A DNA stretch of 64,000 bases from an uncultured Lachnospiraceae bacterium (GCA_910578175.1 CAJTPF010000004.1:78090-142089), one strand, 5' to 3'; positions 8,328 to 17,680 are shown, counted from the stretch's first letter. The notes: a model not told the origin generated them from the sequence alone. Made by a program: numbers and translations.

Positions 8328-9854
8328 TCAAGCCAATTCCGTATCTAATTCAAACCAAAATTCCACACCGTCTTTTTTATTGGATACTCCGCATTCCCTG
8401 CCGTGGGACTTCATGATAGCCCGTACGATGGATAAACCGATACCGCTGCCCCCATATTCCCTGGTCCTGGCCTTATCCACTTTATAAAACTTGATCCATA
8501 TTTTTTCCAGTTCCTCCTCTGGTATGGGATTTCCTGAATTAAATACCAGGATCCTTACTTTATTTTCCATGTTACGGATTGAAATTTTTACTTCCTTTCT
8601 TCCCAGAGCGTAATGAATTGCATTTGTCACATAATTGGTAACTACCCCTTCGATCTGAAATTCGTCCGCATATACAAAAACCGGCTCCGTTTCCTCAAAT
8701 TCCATATGAATATCATTTTGTTTTATCATATAATCCAACGAATCCAGCACACCATGTATCAGCATCATGATGTCAAAACGTTCAAATTGTATATGATTGC
8801 CGCCGGATTCCAGCTGGTTCAGCATTAACAGATTTTTAACCAGTTTATTCATCTTTTCCGATTCGTCCATGATCACTTCACAATAAAACTCCCTGGACTC
8901 CGCATCATCGTTGACACATTCCGACAGCCCCTCTGCATATCCCTGTATCAGAGCAATTGGGGTTTTCAGTTCATGAGACACATTGGAGATAAAATCTTTT
9001 CTCATTTCATCGATTTCTTCTTTACGGGCAATATCCTTCTGTAACTGATTGTTTGCGCTCTTTAATTCTACAATGGTCTCTTTCAGCCTGTCGGACAATT
9101 TGTTCATACTGTTTCCCAGTACGGCGATCTCATCGTCTGAATCGGAAACATATTTTGCATTAAAATCCAGATCTGACATCCGTTCGGAAAGATTGGCCAG
9201 ATCCAGTATCGGCCGGGTAAATTTCTCGGAAACAAAATAGACGATCACGACACTGATGATCAATATGGCAATTCCGATATATAAAAAAAACACGCGGGAA
9301 ACGGCGGCGCTTTCCTGTATGCTCTCCACAGTCATCCGCATCAGAAACAGCTTATTATCATTAAATCTTCCGTATATCTCCAGATATCCCTCTCCGCTTC
9401 CACCGGTACTCAGACTCTGAAAGATATATTTATTGGTCTTTTTTATGATCGAAACATCATCATTATTAATTCCAAAATCAATGGCTGCAAGCCGAAGGCT
9501 CAATTCTGCTCCGTTTCCATACTGAAACACAAGGGAATTATTGGTTCCCAGTATCACAACTGCGATTCCATAGCTTTCACATATCCCGGATAATTTATTC
9601 TGTGCCGTATCCGTGATTCCGTACATGCCGCTTTCCGAATTCACGATCTCATTCATATTCTCATAGGCTTCCATAAAGGCATCCTGTTTGGATTTCATAT
9701 AAAAATCCCCTAATAATAAATGATTCAGAAGTAAATATAATAAAAATGTTCCTCCGATGATGTACAGCATCAGCATGATCAGTTTGATACGAATGGAATC
9801 CGTCAGCTTAACATTCAATACATGTTCTTTTTTTCCTTTGGTTTCAGATTTCAA
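8328..9854 (-). CDS. Two-component sensor histidine kinase
   Basis: About 508 residues. It has an N-terminal transmembrane helix (LIMLMLYIIGGTFLLYLLL), an extracellular sensor region of roughly 130 residues, a second helix (VFFLYIGIAILIISVVIVYFV), a HAMP domain (DLANLSERMSDLDFN), HisKA with the phosphorylated histidine in FISNVSHELKTPIAL, and HATPase_c with the N box (VVTNYVTNAIHYA) and G boxes (YGGSGIGLSIV). It probably phosphorylates the response regulator encoded upstream. The start is uncertain: the TTG at 9854 overlaps the regulator stop by 11 bp, whereas another TTG at 9905 has an AAGGAG 5 nt upstream that lies inside the conserved regulator coding sequence. The signal it senses cannot be told. 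Confidence 0.92.
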   Translation of the reverse strand: MKSETKGKKEHVLNVKLTDSIRIKLIMLMLYIIGGTFLLYLLLNHLLLGDFYMKSKQDAFMEAYENMNEIVNSESGMYGITDTAQNKLSGICESYGIAVVILGTNNSLVFQYGNGAELSLRLAAIDFGINNDDVSIIKKTNKYIFQSLSTGGSGEGYLEIYGRFNDNKLFLMRMTVESIQESAAVSRVFFLYIGIAILIISVVIVYFVSEKFTRPILDLANLSERMSDLDFNAKYVSDSDDEIAVLGNSMNKLSDRLKETIVELKSANNQLQKDIARKEEIDEMRKDFISNVSHELKTPIALIQGYAEGLSECVNDDAESREFYCEVIMDESEKMNKLVKNLLMLNQLESGGNHIQFERFDIMMLIHGVLDSLDYMIKQNDIHMEFEETEPVFVYADEFQIEGVVTNYVTNAIHYALGRKEVKISIRNMENKVRILVFNSGNPIPEEELEKIWIKFYKVDKARTREYGGSGIGLSIVRAIMKSHGRECGVSNKKDGVEFWFELDTELA

Positions 9855-10518
9855 ATTTATACCCCATTCCCCAGATGGTCTTGATATATTCGCCACAATT
9901 CCCAAGCTTGCTCCTTAGTTTTTTTACATGGGTATCAATGGTTCTGGCATCTCCGAAATAATCATAATTCCATACATTATTTAATATTTTTTCTCTGGAT
10001 AATGCTATTCCCTTATTCTCAACAAAATACACAAGAAGTTCAAATTCTTTAAAACTCAGATCGATATTTTCCCCATTTACTTTCACCTGATGCGCCGCTT
10101 TGTCAATCAGTATATTTCCGGCTTCTACCACTTCGGCGGTATCCAGCCTGTTTGTTCTCCGGAGCAGGGCATCCACCCGTGCCACCAGTATCTTCGGACT
10201 AAATGGTTTTGATATATACTCATCTACCCCCAGTTCAAATCCCAGCAGTTCATCATGTTCCTCCGACTTTGCCGTCAGCATGACGATGGGCACTCTGGAT
10301 TCCTTTCTGATCTCCCGGCAGACCTGCCATCCGTCCATCTTCGGCATCATGATATCCAGGATGATCAATGCTATATCTTTTTCCATATAAAATCGTTCTA
10401 CTGCCTCTTCTCCATCTGCCGCCTCGATTACCTCATATCCTTTTTTGGATAAAAAATCATTTACCAGTTTTCTCATTCTGCTTTCATCATCTACCACTAA
10501 TATTTTAAGACTGTTCAT
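9844..10518 (-). CDS. OmpR/PhoB-family response regulator
   Basis: A 224-residue regulator with an N-terminal receiver domain (acidic pocket VVDDES, phospho-acceptor in ILDIMMPKMDG, switch Thr in MLTAKSEE, Lys in YISKPFSP) and a C-terminal winged-helix DNA-binding domain (LSFKEFELLVYF, DARTIDTHVKKLRSKLG). I chose the ATG at 10518, which has AAGGAG 9 nt upstream; the frame is open for another 35 codons but the added residues do not fit the family. The gene overlaps the start of the sensor kinase, a classic operon pair. Targets are unknown; self-regulation is possible. Confidence 0.93.
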   Translation of the reverse strand: MNSLKILVVDDESRMRKLVNDFLSKKGYEVIEAADGEEAVERFYMEKDIALIILDIMMPKMDGWQVCREIRKESRVPIVMLTAKSEEHDELLGFELGVDEYISKPFSPKILVARVDALLRRTNRLDTAEVVEAGNILIDKAAHQVKVNGENIDLSFKEFELLVYFVENKGIALSREKILNNVWNYDYFGDARTIDTHVKKLRSKLGNCGEYIKTIWGMGYKFEI

Positions 10519-10641
10519 ACTGTACGACTCCTTTCCACAGAATCTTCCCCGATAAACAACCCGCAGGTAATATAACTGTGCTGCCGTCCATCGGAAATCA
10601 CTTTCAATCAGTGTATCATTCAAATATGATCATTCTGTGAA

Positions 10642-11205
10642 TCACCGGCTTTGTCCATGTTCCAGTTCCCACTGTTGAATATTTGATTCTCTTTCTTTTA
10701 AATCTTTTTCCCAGGATATGTACTCATTCTCTATACGCTCCCGGTGTGCCTGCTCATCAAACCGATGAGAATATTTCACGATCAGGAACATTGCAACGAT
10801 TATACTTGCTAATACAATATTTACAATCAATGATTTTATAAACTTATCTTTATATTTCTGTGCAGCTTTTTTATTTTTATCAGTATTTTTCGAATATTCC
10901 GTTATTTTTCTATCCGGCTTCTGTTCACTGTTCGTTTCATACTTTATTTTGATGGCTTTGATTTCACTTTTGTCAATTGTTTTCACCGTGAGCAGCTCTT
11001 TCTGCAGGCTTCGCATATATTCCAGCCCAATCGGGGTTTTGAACAGATTATCTTCCAGCAGTTTATTATATACGCTTAAGGCAATCTTATGATTATTCAT
11101 ATTTCCCTGGCTTTTAATCTTTGATATCATTTCCAGTTCATTCTTTGCTGCATCTGCTGAGGCCTTGTCATCAAATTCATATCCCATGATAATATATTTT
11201 TCCAT
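10642..11205 (-). CDS. Small membrane-anchored protein of unknown function
   Basis: 187 residues from the ATG at 11205, which has GAGGTG 7 nt upstream; upstream in-frame ATGs at 11226-11229 have no such site. The N-terminal 120 residues are charged and helical (DDKASADAAKNELEMISK). A single transmembrane helix follows (LIVNIVLASIIVAMFLIVKY) and then a short Glu/Arg-rich tail likely to form a coiled coil (ISWEKDLKERESNIQQWELEHG). I do not recognise the family. It is transcribed away from the divergent transglutaminase-like gene. Confidence 0.65.
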   Translation of the reverse strand: MEKYIIMGYEFDDKASADAAKNELEMISKIKSQGNMNNHKIALSVYNKLLEDNLFKTPIGLEYMRSLQKELLTVKTIDKSEIKAIKIKYETNSEQKPDRKITEYSKNTDKNKKAAQKYKDKFIKSLIVNIVLASIIVAMFLIVKYSHRFDEQAHRERIENEYISWEKDLKERESNIQQWELEHGQSR

Positions 11206-11295
11206 TTCCGGACACCTCGTTTCCATCATATTTCATTAAACAAAGCTTTTTTCACATTATAGCATATTTTTTTGAGGAACCAAACCACTTTATTC

Positions 11296-11324
11296 TTGCT
11301 TTATTGAAAATAATATTGTAGATT
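11296..11324 (+). promoter_or_regulatory. Candidate sigma-A promoter for the transglutaminase-like gene
   Basis: TTGCTT and TAGATT are separated by 17 bp, about 55 bp upstream of the start codon. Both hexamers match 4 of 6 consensus bases, so this is a modest candidate. Confidence 0.35.
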
Positions 11325-11381
11325 AATATTAAAATCAAAGTGTTATTGCAAATGCAGTAATAAAATAATTGGAGGTGTAAA

Positions 11382-12215
11382 TTGAAACATTTCAGGTTAT
11401 TATTATATCCATTTTTGTTTCTTTCCCTGTTTTTTCTATATTTTTATCTCTATGGAAATCCTTTTACCCAATACAGTGTAAAGGATTCCACAATTCAAAA
11501 GATCATAGATGAAACCATTGATACGTCCATGTCTGATTATGAGAAGATCAAAGCCATTCATGATTACATAGTCGTCAACACGGTTTATGACCAGGAGAAT
11601 CTTGAAAAAAATTCGATTCCTGACATCGATTATACCGCAAAAGGTGTGTTTGAAAACGGAATTGCCGTCTGCCGGGGATATGCGGAAGCATTCCAGCTTC
11701 TAATGGAAGCACTGGACATCGAATGCCAGATTGTTACCGGATATGCGGAAAATACTACTCATGCCTGGAACATCGTAAAATTAGACGGACAATGGTATCA
11801 TGTGGATACAACGTTTGATGATCCGATTGACGATACCATGGAACACCCATATGACAATCTGCGATATGATTATTTTCTTATCAATGATGATCAGATGTTT
11901 TTGGATCATATAATGGAGAGCAATGCGCCGGCATGTACTTCAGATTTGTATATGTATGGAGAAAAAAAATATAATACGCCTTATGAAGTCATTAAAAATG
12001 CGGCAGAAATCCCAGCTTTCTTTACAAGATATTATAATTCAGGAATTAACAGTGTGACATTTTATTTTCCTGAACAAGCAGATTTAAGTTCTGCCGGAAT
12101 TATCAACCGAATTGGTACACAGTTATTTTCAAGCGGCAATCATGTGACCGGCTGTTCTTACACAGCCGTAACCAAATGTGGAGATTACTATTATACGACA
12201 ATAACCGTAGATTAA
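11382..12215 (+). CDS. Membrane-anchored transglutaminase-like protein
   Basis: The start is TTG with GGAGGTG 5 nt upstream. An N-terminal hydrophobic segment (LLLYPFLFLSLFFLYFYLYG) acts as signal peptide or anchor. A transglutaminase-like domain follows with the Cys of GIAVCRGYAEAFQLLME, the His of THAWNIVKLDGQWYHVD and the Asp of VDTTFDDP, so the Cys-His-Asp triad is intact. The domain is often a cysteine protease or peptide-modifying fold in secreted bacterial proteins. The last ~70 residues are less conserved. It stands alone on the plus strand between its own promoter and a terminator. Substrate unknown. Confidence 0.85.
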   Translation: MKHFRLLLYPFLFLSLFFLYFYLYGNPFTQYSVKDSTIQKIIDETIDTSMSDYEKIKAIHDYIVVNTVYDQENLEKNSIPDIDYTAKGVFENGIAVCRGYAEAFQLLMEALDIECQIVTGYAENTTHAWNIVKLDGQWYHVDTTFDDPIDDTMEHPYDNLRYDYFLINDDQMFLDHIMESNAPACTSDLYMYGEKKYNTPYEVIKNAAEIPAFFTRYYNSGINSVTFYFPEQADLSSAGIINRIGTQLFSSGNHVTGCSYTAVTKCGDYYYTTITVD

Positions 12216-12224
12216 CCGGAACAG

Positions 12225-12281
12225 ACAGAGCCAAAAAAACATCGCCGTGGATTCCCACGACGATGTTTCTTTTGACTCTGT
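12225..12281. terminator. Bidirectional terminator between the transglutaminase-like gene and a lipoprotein gene
   Basis: A 14-bp stem with one mismatch (12237-12250 and 12255-12268) has the loop attc; an outer pair acagag/ctctgt extends it. An A-run precedes and T-rich DNA follows, so it serves both converging genes. Confidence 0.8.
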
Positions 12282-12309
12282 ATTGTATCACTTTTTAATT
12301 TAACAAATC

Positions 12310-13173
12310 TTATTCATCCTTTGCAGCTAAAGCTTCATCCGGAACGGTGATGGTAACTGCATCATAAGAATCGACCGTAAATTCAATTGAACATTTTGTA
12401 AGTTCGTATGTTGCACCCTGAAGTTCAAACTTATCCATATCAAGTGCCACCGACATTGACTGTGGCAGATACTTCTCAGCATCTACAACAACGGTAATGA
12501 TTACTGTAAAATCAGGTATTGAGGAAAAATCCATTCCAAGGGAAGAAGTATCTGCACCGGCTTCCTCTGCCATATCTAAAAGTTTCTTGCCGTCCATCTT
12601 TGCTACTATGGTATAATTACCTTTTTTCAGATCAGATGTAATATCTGTACAGTATTTTTTCAGATCCGCAAAACTAACATCCTTTAATGAAGACTGAAGT
12701 CCCTGCAACATACCGGAATATTCAGATATATCATCTTCTTCATAGCTCCATTCGCCTTCTTCATTGGTATATACATCCATGGAATCTCCGTTTTCAACGG
12801 CATAATTTTCATATTCCATTTCCTGTTTCTGTCCCAAAAGATCTGCCGTAAATTCACCCTTCATGTAAGAAGCCTTTGGTTCCATAGATGCCTTGGCTTC
12901 AATGGCTCCACTTATACCCATTTCAGCTTTTCCATCTACTCCATCAGAAGAGATTTTAATTTTCAAAGCAAGGTCAACATTACCGGTCATGGTTATACCA
13001 TCAACATCGGTTGAAGTTGTTTTAATCTTTTCAAATAACTGTTCTGTTGATAACTGGTCCGCAGATCCGGCATTTGCATCTTTTTCAGCCTTGGCAGAAC
13101 CACATGCAGCCATTGACATAGCCAATACGACTACTAACACTAAACTTACTAATTTTTTTAAGTTCTTTTTCAT
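12310..13173 (-). CDS. Putative lipoprotein with LolA/DUF6612-like features
   Basis: 287 residues from the ATG at 13173 (GGAG 7 nt upstream). The signal peptide ends at the lipobox MAAC (LVVVLAMSMAACGSAKAEKD). The mature part has a beta-rich pattern (GITMTGNVDLALKIKI, then FELQGATYELTKCSIEFTVDSYDAVTITVPDEAL) typical of the DUF6612/LppX-like secreted lipoproteins that Firmicutes often carry; the family assignment is by appearance only. It is a single-gene unit with its own strong promoter and a terminator. Role unknown; lipid binding or envelope maintenance would be guesses. Confidence 0.75.
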   Translation of the reverse strand: MKKNLKKLVSLVLVVVLAMSMAACGSAKAEKDANAGSADQLSTEQLFEKIKTTSTDVDGITMTGNVDLALKIKISSDGVDGKAEMGISGAIEAKASMEPKASYMKGEFTADLLGQKQEMEYENYAVENGDSMDVYTNEEGEWSYEEDDISEYSGMLQGLQSSLKDVSFADLKKYCTDITSDLKKGNYTIVAKMDGKKLLDMAEEAGADTSSLGMDFSSIPDFTVIITVVVDAEKYLPQSMSVALDMDKFELQGATYELTKCSIEFTVDSYDAVTITVPDEALAAKDE

Positions 13174-13222
13174 AATCATTCTCCATTTCATAAATTTTTG
13201 TTGTTTCTAAAACTTCCATTGC

Positions 13223-13251
13223 ATTTTAACACCATTACCGTGTAACGTCAA
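13223..13251 (-). promoter_or_regulatory. Strong sigma-A promoter of the lipoprotein gene
   Basis: On the minus strand TTGACG and TAAAAT (5 of 6 bases each) are separated by 17 bp, about 50 bp upstream of the lipoprotein start. Confidence 0.65.
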
Positions 13252-13324
13252 GATTTTTCATTACATAAATTTTATTTTTAAATTTTATAATATATGTTCA
13301 AACAAAATCTTCCAAATAATACGA

Positions 13325-14119
13325 TTATAACTTCTCATCCGCTTCTATATGAAATATTCTCTCTGTATTCTTTCTGGCATATTCCGTCAGTTCTTCCTCG
13401 GATACTTTCATATATCTGGCTAAATCCCTGGCAATATATGAAATATTTTGTGGTATATTCGTCCTTCCAAGTCCCGGTACGTTTCGCGGGGTCAGATAAG
13501 GTGCATCCGTCTCGATCAGTATCCTGTCCAACGGAATAATCCGAACAGCCTCCTGCAGTTCCTTTCCACGGCGATCGTCACAGATCCATCCGGTTATCCC
13601 AATAGAAAATCCCATGGATAAATATTTATCTAATTGTTCAATATTACCCGTAAAGCAATGTATAACGGACCGATTACAGATATCCGGGTGCTTTTTGAAT
13701 CTGCACACAAAATCTTCTGCAGCGCTGCGTTCATGAAGAAATAAAGGTTTATTCAGTTTTTCAGCCAACACTATATGTTTTTCCAGACATCTCACCTGGT
13801 TATCTCTGGTTGAAAACATTCTGTCATAATCCAGCCCGCACTCGCCGATTGCAACAATTTTTTTATTTTCCGTCACCAGCTTTTCAATAAGTTCGAAATC
13901 CTCCTGTTTTGCCGCATCTGCATTATGCGGATGTATTCCTGCAGTTCCGTATGCTTTGTGTTCTCTGATGAATCTATCAATTTTTTTATTTTCTTTCCGG
14001 TCAGTTCCTGTCAGAATACAAATAACACCTGCTTCTTCTGCATCCAAAATCACCTTTTCAGGTTCAGAAAACTGTCTGCAAAATAAATTCAGACCAATAT
14101 CATAATATTTTATCTGCAT
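13325..14119 (-). CDS. tatD: TatD-type 3'-5' DNA exonuclease/metal-dependent hydrolase
   Basis: A 264-residue TIM-barrel metallohydrolase. Metal ligands are visible in GIHPHNAD, AIGECGLDYDR, FLHERSA, VIHCFTGNIE and ETDAPYLTPR. The N-terminus reads YDIGLN in place of the DTHCHL motif of the YcfH/YabD branch, and GITGWICDDRRG is present; both point to the TatD branch proper. TatD proteins are magnesium-dependent 3'-5' exonucleases linked to DNA repair and oxidative damage. Start at 14119 with AAAGGAGG directly upstream; the frame extends 9 codons further without support. No tat genes are nearby. Confidence 0.88.
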   Translation of the reverse strand: MQIKYYDIGLNLFCRQFSEPEKVILDAEEAGVICILTGTDRKENKKIDRFIREHKAYGTAGIHPHNADAAKQEDFELIEKLVTENKKIVAIGECGLDYDRMFSTRDNQVRCLEKHIVLAEKLNKPLFLHERSAAEDFVCRFKKHPDICNRSVIHCFTGNIEQLDKYLSMGFSIGITGWICDDRRGKELQEAVRIIPLDRILIETDAPYLTPRNVPGLGRTNIPQNISYIARDLARYMKVSEEELTEYARKNTERIFHIEADEKL

Positions 14120-14226
14120 AAATCCTCCTTTGCTTTTATCATTCAAATGTTTTTCTTTATTATATCTGATATTTTATAAAAAAACAATCTGATACATCTG
14201 TCCGGGAAACTGCTACTGAAAAACAA

Positions 14227-14248
14227 AAACACTGCTATAGCAGTGTTT
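14227..14248 (-). terminator. Terminator after the DUF5688 gene
   Basis: A perfect palindrome (AAACACTGCTATAGCAGTGTTT, 14227-14248) is followed on the minus strand by a T-rich run. Confidence 0.7.
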
Positions 14249-14286
14249 CTGTTATACGGCCGCTCAAACTCCTTTGCGGCTGTACA

Positions 14287-15261
14287 CTAAATCTGAATTT
14301 CATCCCGGACTCTGTCATAATAATACACACGATCCGAAAGTACATCCCCCTCCTCTAATTCATTCCGATTGACATCCCGGACCATTCTGCTTAATTCCGT
14401 CCGGTCGATATCCTCTGCTACAGGAACAAGGATCACTTCATGTACCGAACTGGGAAGTATATAGATATCCTTATTCTTCTGATTTGCAAAATCATTTAAT
14501 ATATGCTCATACAAAATGCAGGAAGCGCCATTCATCTTCTGTTTATTGGTAAGTACATACATCTCCACTGCATCTTCGGCTTCTCTCACTTCTTTTAACA
14601 ACCCTTCCGCCACAACTTCCGGAGAAGGGAATTTACAATTCTCATCATATCTTAGATCATTTTCATATATCGTATTCTCAATATCACTGACCAAAATATC
14701 TTTAATCACATCATTCATATCCCTTAACTCATAAGGCAGAATGACCGGCGTATTTTTTTTCGCAGCTTCATAGAGTTCTTCTACCGTCAGTCCCCACATA
14801 TCCATATGAACATTATGGATCAGCGCGGTTGCACTTCCCAGAAAATCATTATCCACAAGACAATAGAATACGATCGCCAGATCAAGGAATTCCACAAAGG
14901 GAATCTGGGATAATAATTTTTCATTTGCCGATTTATTGACCAGTTTGTATGCCACCCGTCCTTTGATTCCGTCAAAATTTTTAAACAAATCCACATTAAA
15001 TTCCAGTTTATCCCTGTGACTTTCATATAACTGATAGATTTCGCTTACAATCTCCCCCGGTTCCCTTCCGTTTTCATATTCTTTATAATAAGAATTCAGA
15101 TAGATCGTAGGCGCCACATTGGTCTCACTGCTGGAAATGGTTAATGCATCCAGTTCCACATCATTATTTTTCAATACCCTATTAATTGTTACGGTCTTAT
15201 CATTACCAACTGCCTCAGCCATATAATCTCTGATACAGCTGATAAATTCTTCATAGTTCAT
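14287..15261 (-). CDS. DUF5688 family protein
   Basis: 324 residues without signal peptide or membrane segments, so presumably cytoplasmic. It matches the DUF5688 pattern common in Lachnospiraceae: an N-terminal MNYEEFISCIRDYM segment, GRVAYKLVNKSANEKLLSQIP in the middle and a C-terminal ending in SDRVYYYDRVRDEIQI. These proteins often occur in many copies per genome; no biochemical function is known. It is monocistronic, with a near-consensus promoter upstream and a terminator downstream, and GGAGG 4-5 nt before the ATG. Confidence 0.8.
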   Translation of the reverse strand: MNYEEFISCIRDYMAEAVGNDKTVTINRVLKNNDVELDALTISSSETNVAPTIYLNSYYKEYENGREPGEIVSEIYQLYESHRDKLEFNVDLFKNFDGIKGRVAYKLVNKSANEKLLSQIPFVEFLDLAIVFYCLVDNDFLGSATALIHNVHMDMWGLTVEELYEAAKKNTPVILPYELRDMNDVIKDILVSDIENTIYENDLRYDENCKFPSPEVVAEGLLKEVREAEDAVEMYVLTNKQKMNGASCILYEHILNDFANQKNKDIYILPSSVHEVILVPVAEDIDRTELSRMVRDVNRNELEEGDVLSDRVYYYDRVRDEIQI

Positions 15262-15331
15262 TCAACCTCCATTTACGTTTTCATACGTATTCCATTATTA
15301 ATTTTTTAAAACACTTCGGCGCCTTAATACA

Positions 15332-15360
15332 TTTATATCGTATTACGACTGGATTGTCAA
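15332..15360 (-). promoter_or_regulatory. Near-consensus sigma-A promoter for the DUF5688 gene
   Basis: On the minus strand a perfect TTGACA and TATAAA (5 of 6) are separated by 17 bp, about 70 bp upstream of the start codon. Confidence 0.72.
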
Positions 15361-15529
15361 TGAACTTTTTCAACAAATTAATTCATGATGTTATGTGCAG
15401 TTTAACGTTTTTATAACGGATATCCAAAAGGATTATGATACAAATGAAATGGATTTTATGCAAATCCTCCAATAAATTCCTTGTTTATTGTTACATATTT
15501 ATAGATTACTGCATAACACATAAATAAAA

Positions 15530-15565
15530 CTGCATATTGTAAAAATCTCATTTTACAATATGCAG
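15530..15565 (-). terminator. Terminator after efp
   Basis: A perfect 15-bp stem (15530-15544 and 15551-15565) with a 6-nt loop is followed on the minus strand by GTTTTATTTAT. Confidence 0.75.
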
Positions 15566-15601
15566 TCGGCAAATATTATTTTTTGAATCTGACTTTTAGT
15601 A

Positions 15602-16159
15602 TTATACTCTGGATAAATATTCTCCTGTACGGGTATCAATCTTGATCTTATCGCCCTGTTCCACGAATAAAGGAACATAAACGGTAGCTCCCGTTTCAAC
15701 AACCGCAGGCTTTGTAGCACCTGTAGCCGTATCACCTTTAAATCCAGGCTCTGTTTCCGTAATTTCCAGCTCTGCAAACAAAGGCGGCTCTATAGCAAAT
15801 ACATTTCCGTTGTGCGAACACATTTTTACCATATCATTTTCTTTTACAAACTTTAAAGAATCTCCGATACTATCAGCATCCAATGAAATCTGATCATATG
15901 TTTCAACATCCATAAAGTGGAATAGATCACCGTCAGAATATAAATACTGCATATCCTTTCTGTCGATTCTGGCCTGCGGACATTTTTCTGTAGGCCGAAA
16001 CGTTTTTTCAACCACTCCGCCATTCTTAATGTTTTTTAATTTTGTTCTTACAAACGCAGCACCTTTTCCCGGCTTTACATGTTGAAATTCAATAATCTGA
16101 TAAATATTATTATCTAATTCAATTGTTATTCCATTCCTAAAATCGCCTGCTGATATCAT
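15602..16159 (-). CDS. efp: Elongation factor P
   Basis: Binds between the P and E sites of stalled ribosomes and helps form bonds in polyproline stretches. The 185-residue length and three beta-barrel (KOW-like, OB, OB) organisation are standard. The tip loop carries Lys32 in HVKPGKGAAFVR, the residue that is post-translationally modified in many bacteria; no modifying enzyme is encoded here. The C-terminal signature GDKIKIDTRTGEYLSR is complete. GGAGG lies 8 nt before the ATG. It is separated from aroK by about 100 bp and ends in its own terminator. Confidence 0.97.
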   Translation of the reverse strand: MISAGDFRNGITIELDNNIYQIIEFQHVKPGKGAAFVRTKLKNIKNGGVVEKTFRPTEKCPQARIDRKDMQYLYSDGDLFHFMDVETYDQISLDADSIGDSLKFVKENDMVKMCSHNGNVFAIEPPLFAELEITETEPGFKGDTATGATKPAVVETGATVYVPLFVEQGDKIKIDTRTGEYLSRV

Positions 16160-16263
16160 GTAAAATTCCTCCTTAAATTAACTTACAGCATTTAAATATT
16201 TTAATCATATCGTCAAAACTCAATAACTTATACTAGTTTATAATAATATAGACTTTTTTTCAA

Positions 16264-16794
16264 CTATTTTTTCTCAAATTTACCAATCTTTAATATAATT
16301 TCTCCGGCAACCGCAGAAATATCCTTCCTGTCCGTCTCTATCACTATATCTGCCACTTCCATATAACGCGGCTTTCGTTTTTCCATAAGCTCTTTTATAT
16401 ACCCAACATTCATATGACCGTTCAAAATTGGCCGGTCCGTGCTGTATCTGACACGTTTGTATATTGTCTCCGGTTCAGCTGTCAGTAAGACGATCACGCC
16501 ATTCCGCTTCATACACTCCACATTCTCATCCCGAAGCACCGCACCGCCGCCGCATGATACGATCCGCCCGGTGGCCTTCTGAATCTCCTTCAGACACGAC
16601 GTCTCAATTTCACGAAATACATCTTCCCCGGATTCTGCAAAGATATCCGAAATACTTTTTCCTTCATGTCTTACGATATATGCATCCATATCTACTTCCG
16701 GTATCTGCATCTGTCGGCTTAATTCATGGGATACTGTGGTCTTTCCGCTTCCCATAAACCCGATCAGCATAATATTATTCTCTTTTATGTCCAT
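16264..16794 (-). CDS. aroK: Shikimate kinase
   Basis: Phosphorylates shikimate at the 3-hydroxyl with ATP, the fifth step of chorismate synthesis. The 176 residues contain the P-loop GFMGSGKTTVS at 12-22, the shikimate-binding DMDAY (with DAYI) near 36, the GGGAV segment of Walker B (VSCGGGAVLRD), and the lid with Arg in RVRYSTDRPIL. GGAG is 7 nt upstream of the ATG. It directly follows aroD in the same direction, 36 bp away, so the two are probably co-transcribed. Confidence 0.95.
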   Translation of the reverse strand: MDIKENNIMLIGFMGSGKTTVSHELSRQMQIPEVDMDAYIVRHEGKSISDIFAESGEDVFREIETSCLKEIQKATGRIVSCGGGAVLRDENVECMKRNGVIVLLTAEPETIYKRVRYSTDRPILNGHMNVGYIKELMEKRKPRYMEVADIVIETDRKDISAVAGEIILKIGKFEKK

Positions 16795-16830
16795 TTTAAT
16801 TCTCCATTCTCGTATGATTTCGTTTATCTG

Positions 16831-17598
16831 TCATTCGTTCTCCAGATTTCGGCTGAGCAATTCCAGCATGGTTTTCAGTTCACCTGCCTCTAACTGTCCC
16901 GGCGCTGATGAAGGTCCGACAGCACCAAACGTAATGGTGCTTCCGAATATCTGTCCCGCTACCCTGCTTAAAATCCCGGTCCTTCCCATAGACATGGTAA
17001 CAATGGGAATTTCCCCAAACTGGCTGTTAACTTCATGGGTTGCGGAGAGAAGTGTCAGCAGATCATCCACTGTAGACGGCATCACGGCAATCTTTGCAAT
17101 ATCCGCATTCAGACTCTGCATTTTTATCAGTCTTGCTATGATTTCAAACTTCACCGGTGTTTTATTAAAATCATGATTGGAAAGGATCACCTTTATACCA
17201 AAACGATGTGCTTCCCGGATGATATCTTTTACCAGTTCTTCTCCCTGAAACAATTCAACATCAATAATATCTGCTATTCCGGTTGCAATGATCTGTTTCA
17301 GGTACGCTCCGTACTTTTCTTTTGAAATTTCCCCTTCACCGCCCTCACCGGCTGTGCGAAGGGTAAAAATAACCGGCTGTATGATGATCTTGTCAAGTGT
17401 TTCCAAAAGGTCCCTGACTGCTCCTATATCATCATAATGTTCAAAATAATCAATTCTGATTTCAACCAGATCGCAGGATGCTTCTGCAGTCATTTCCGCC
17501 TGTCGTATTATATCTTCCACTGTTCTGCCTACGATCGGTACACAAATCTTAGGCATTCCTTCACCAATAATAACATTTTTCACTTTCACTGTTTTCAT
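16831..17598 (-). CDS. aroD: Type I 3-dehydroquinate dehydratase
   Basis: Dehydrates 3-dehydroquinate to 3-dehydroshikimate by a Schiff-base mechanism. Residues expected for the class I TIM barrel are present: the VEIRIDYFEH strand, the His of LSNHDFNKTP and the lysine of IAKIAVMP. The C-terminus has TFGAVGPSSAPGQL. I start at the ATG at 17598, which has GGAGG 6 nt upstream and gives the usual 255 residues; the frame stays open for 56 further codons into the promoter region. It is paired with aroK and divergent from aroE, so three shikimate-pathway steps sit together. Confidence 0.96.
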   Translation of the reverse strand: MKTVKVKNVIIGEGMPKICVPIVGRTVEDIIRQAEMTAEASCDLVEIRIDYFEHYDDIGAVRDLLETLDKIIIQPVIFTLRTAGEGGEGEISKEKYGAYLKQIIATGIADIIDVELFQGEELVKDIIREAHRFGIKVILSNHDFNKTPVKFEIIARLIKMQSLNADIAKIAVMPSTVDDLLTLLSATHEVNSQFGEIPIVTMSMGRTGILSRVAGQIFGSTITFGAVGPSSAPGQLEAGELKTMLELLSRNLENE

Positions 17599-17680
17599 AA
17601 TATACCTCCGCATATCACAGATAAACCTGCAACACTGCACAAAGATTAATTTCATTAAAAATATATCTGAATTATCAATT

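Larger units (their letters stand above)
15262..15601. other. 340-bp intergenic stretch: promoter of the DUF5688 gene and terminator of efp
   Basis: Two signals account for part of this gap: a near-consensus sigma-A promoter at 15332-15360 and the efp terminator at 15530-15565. The AT-rich piece between them (15361-15529) has no credible ORF, repeat or RNA element that I can see. Confidence 0.6.
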
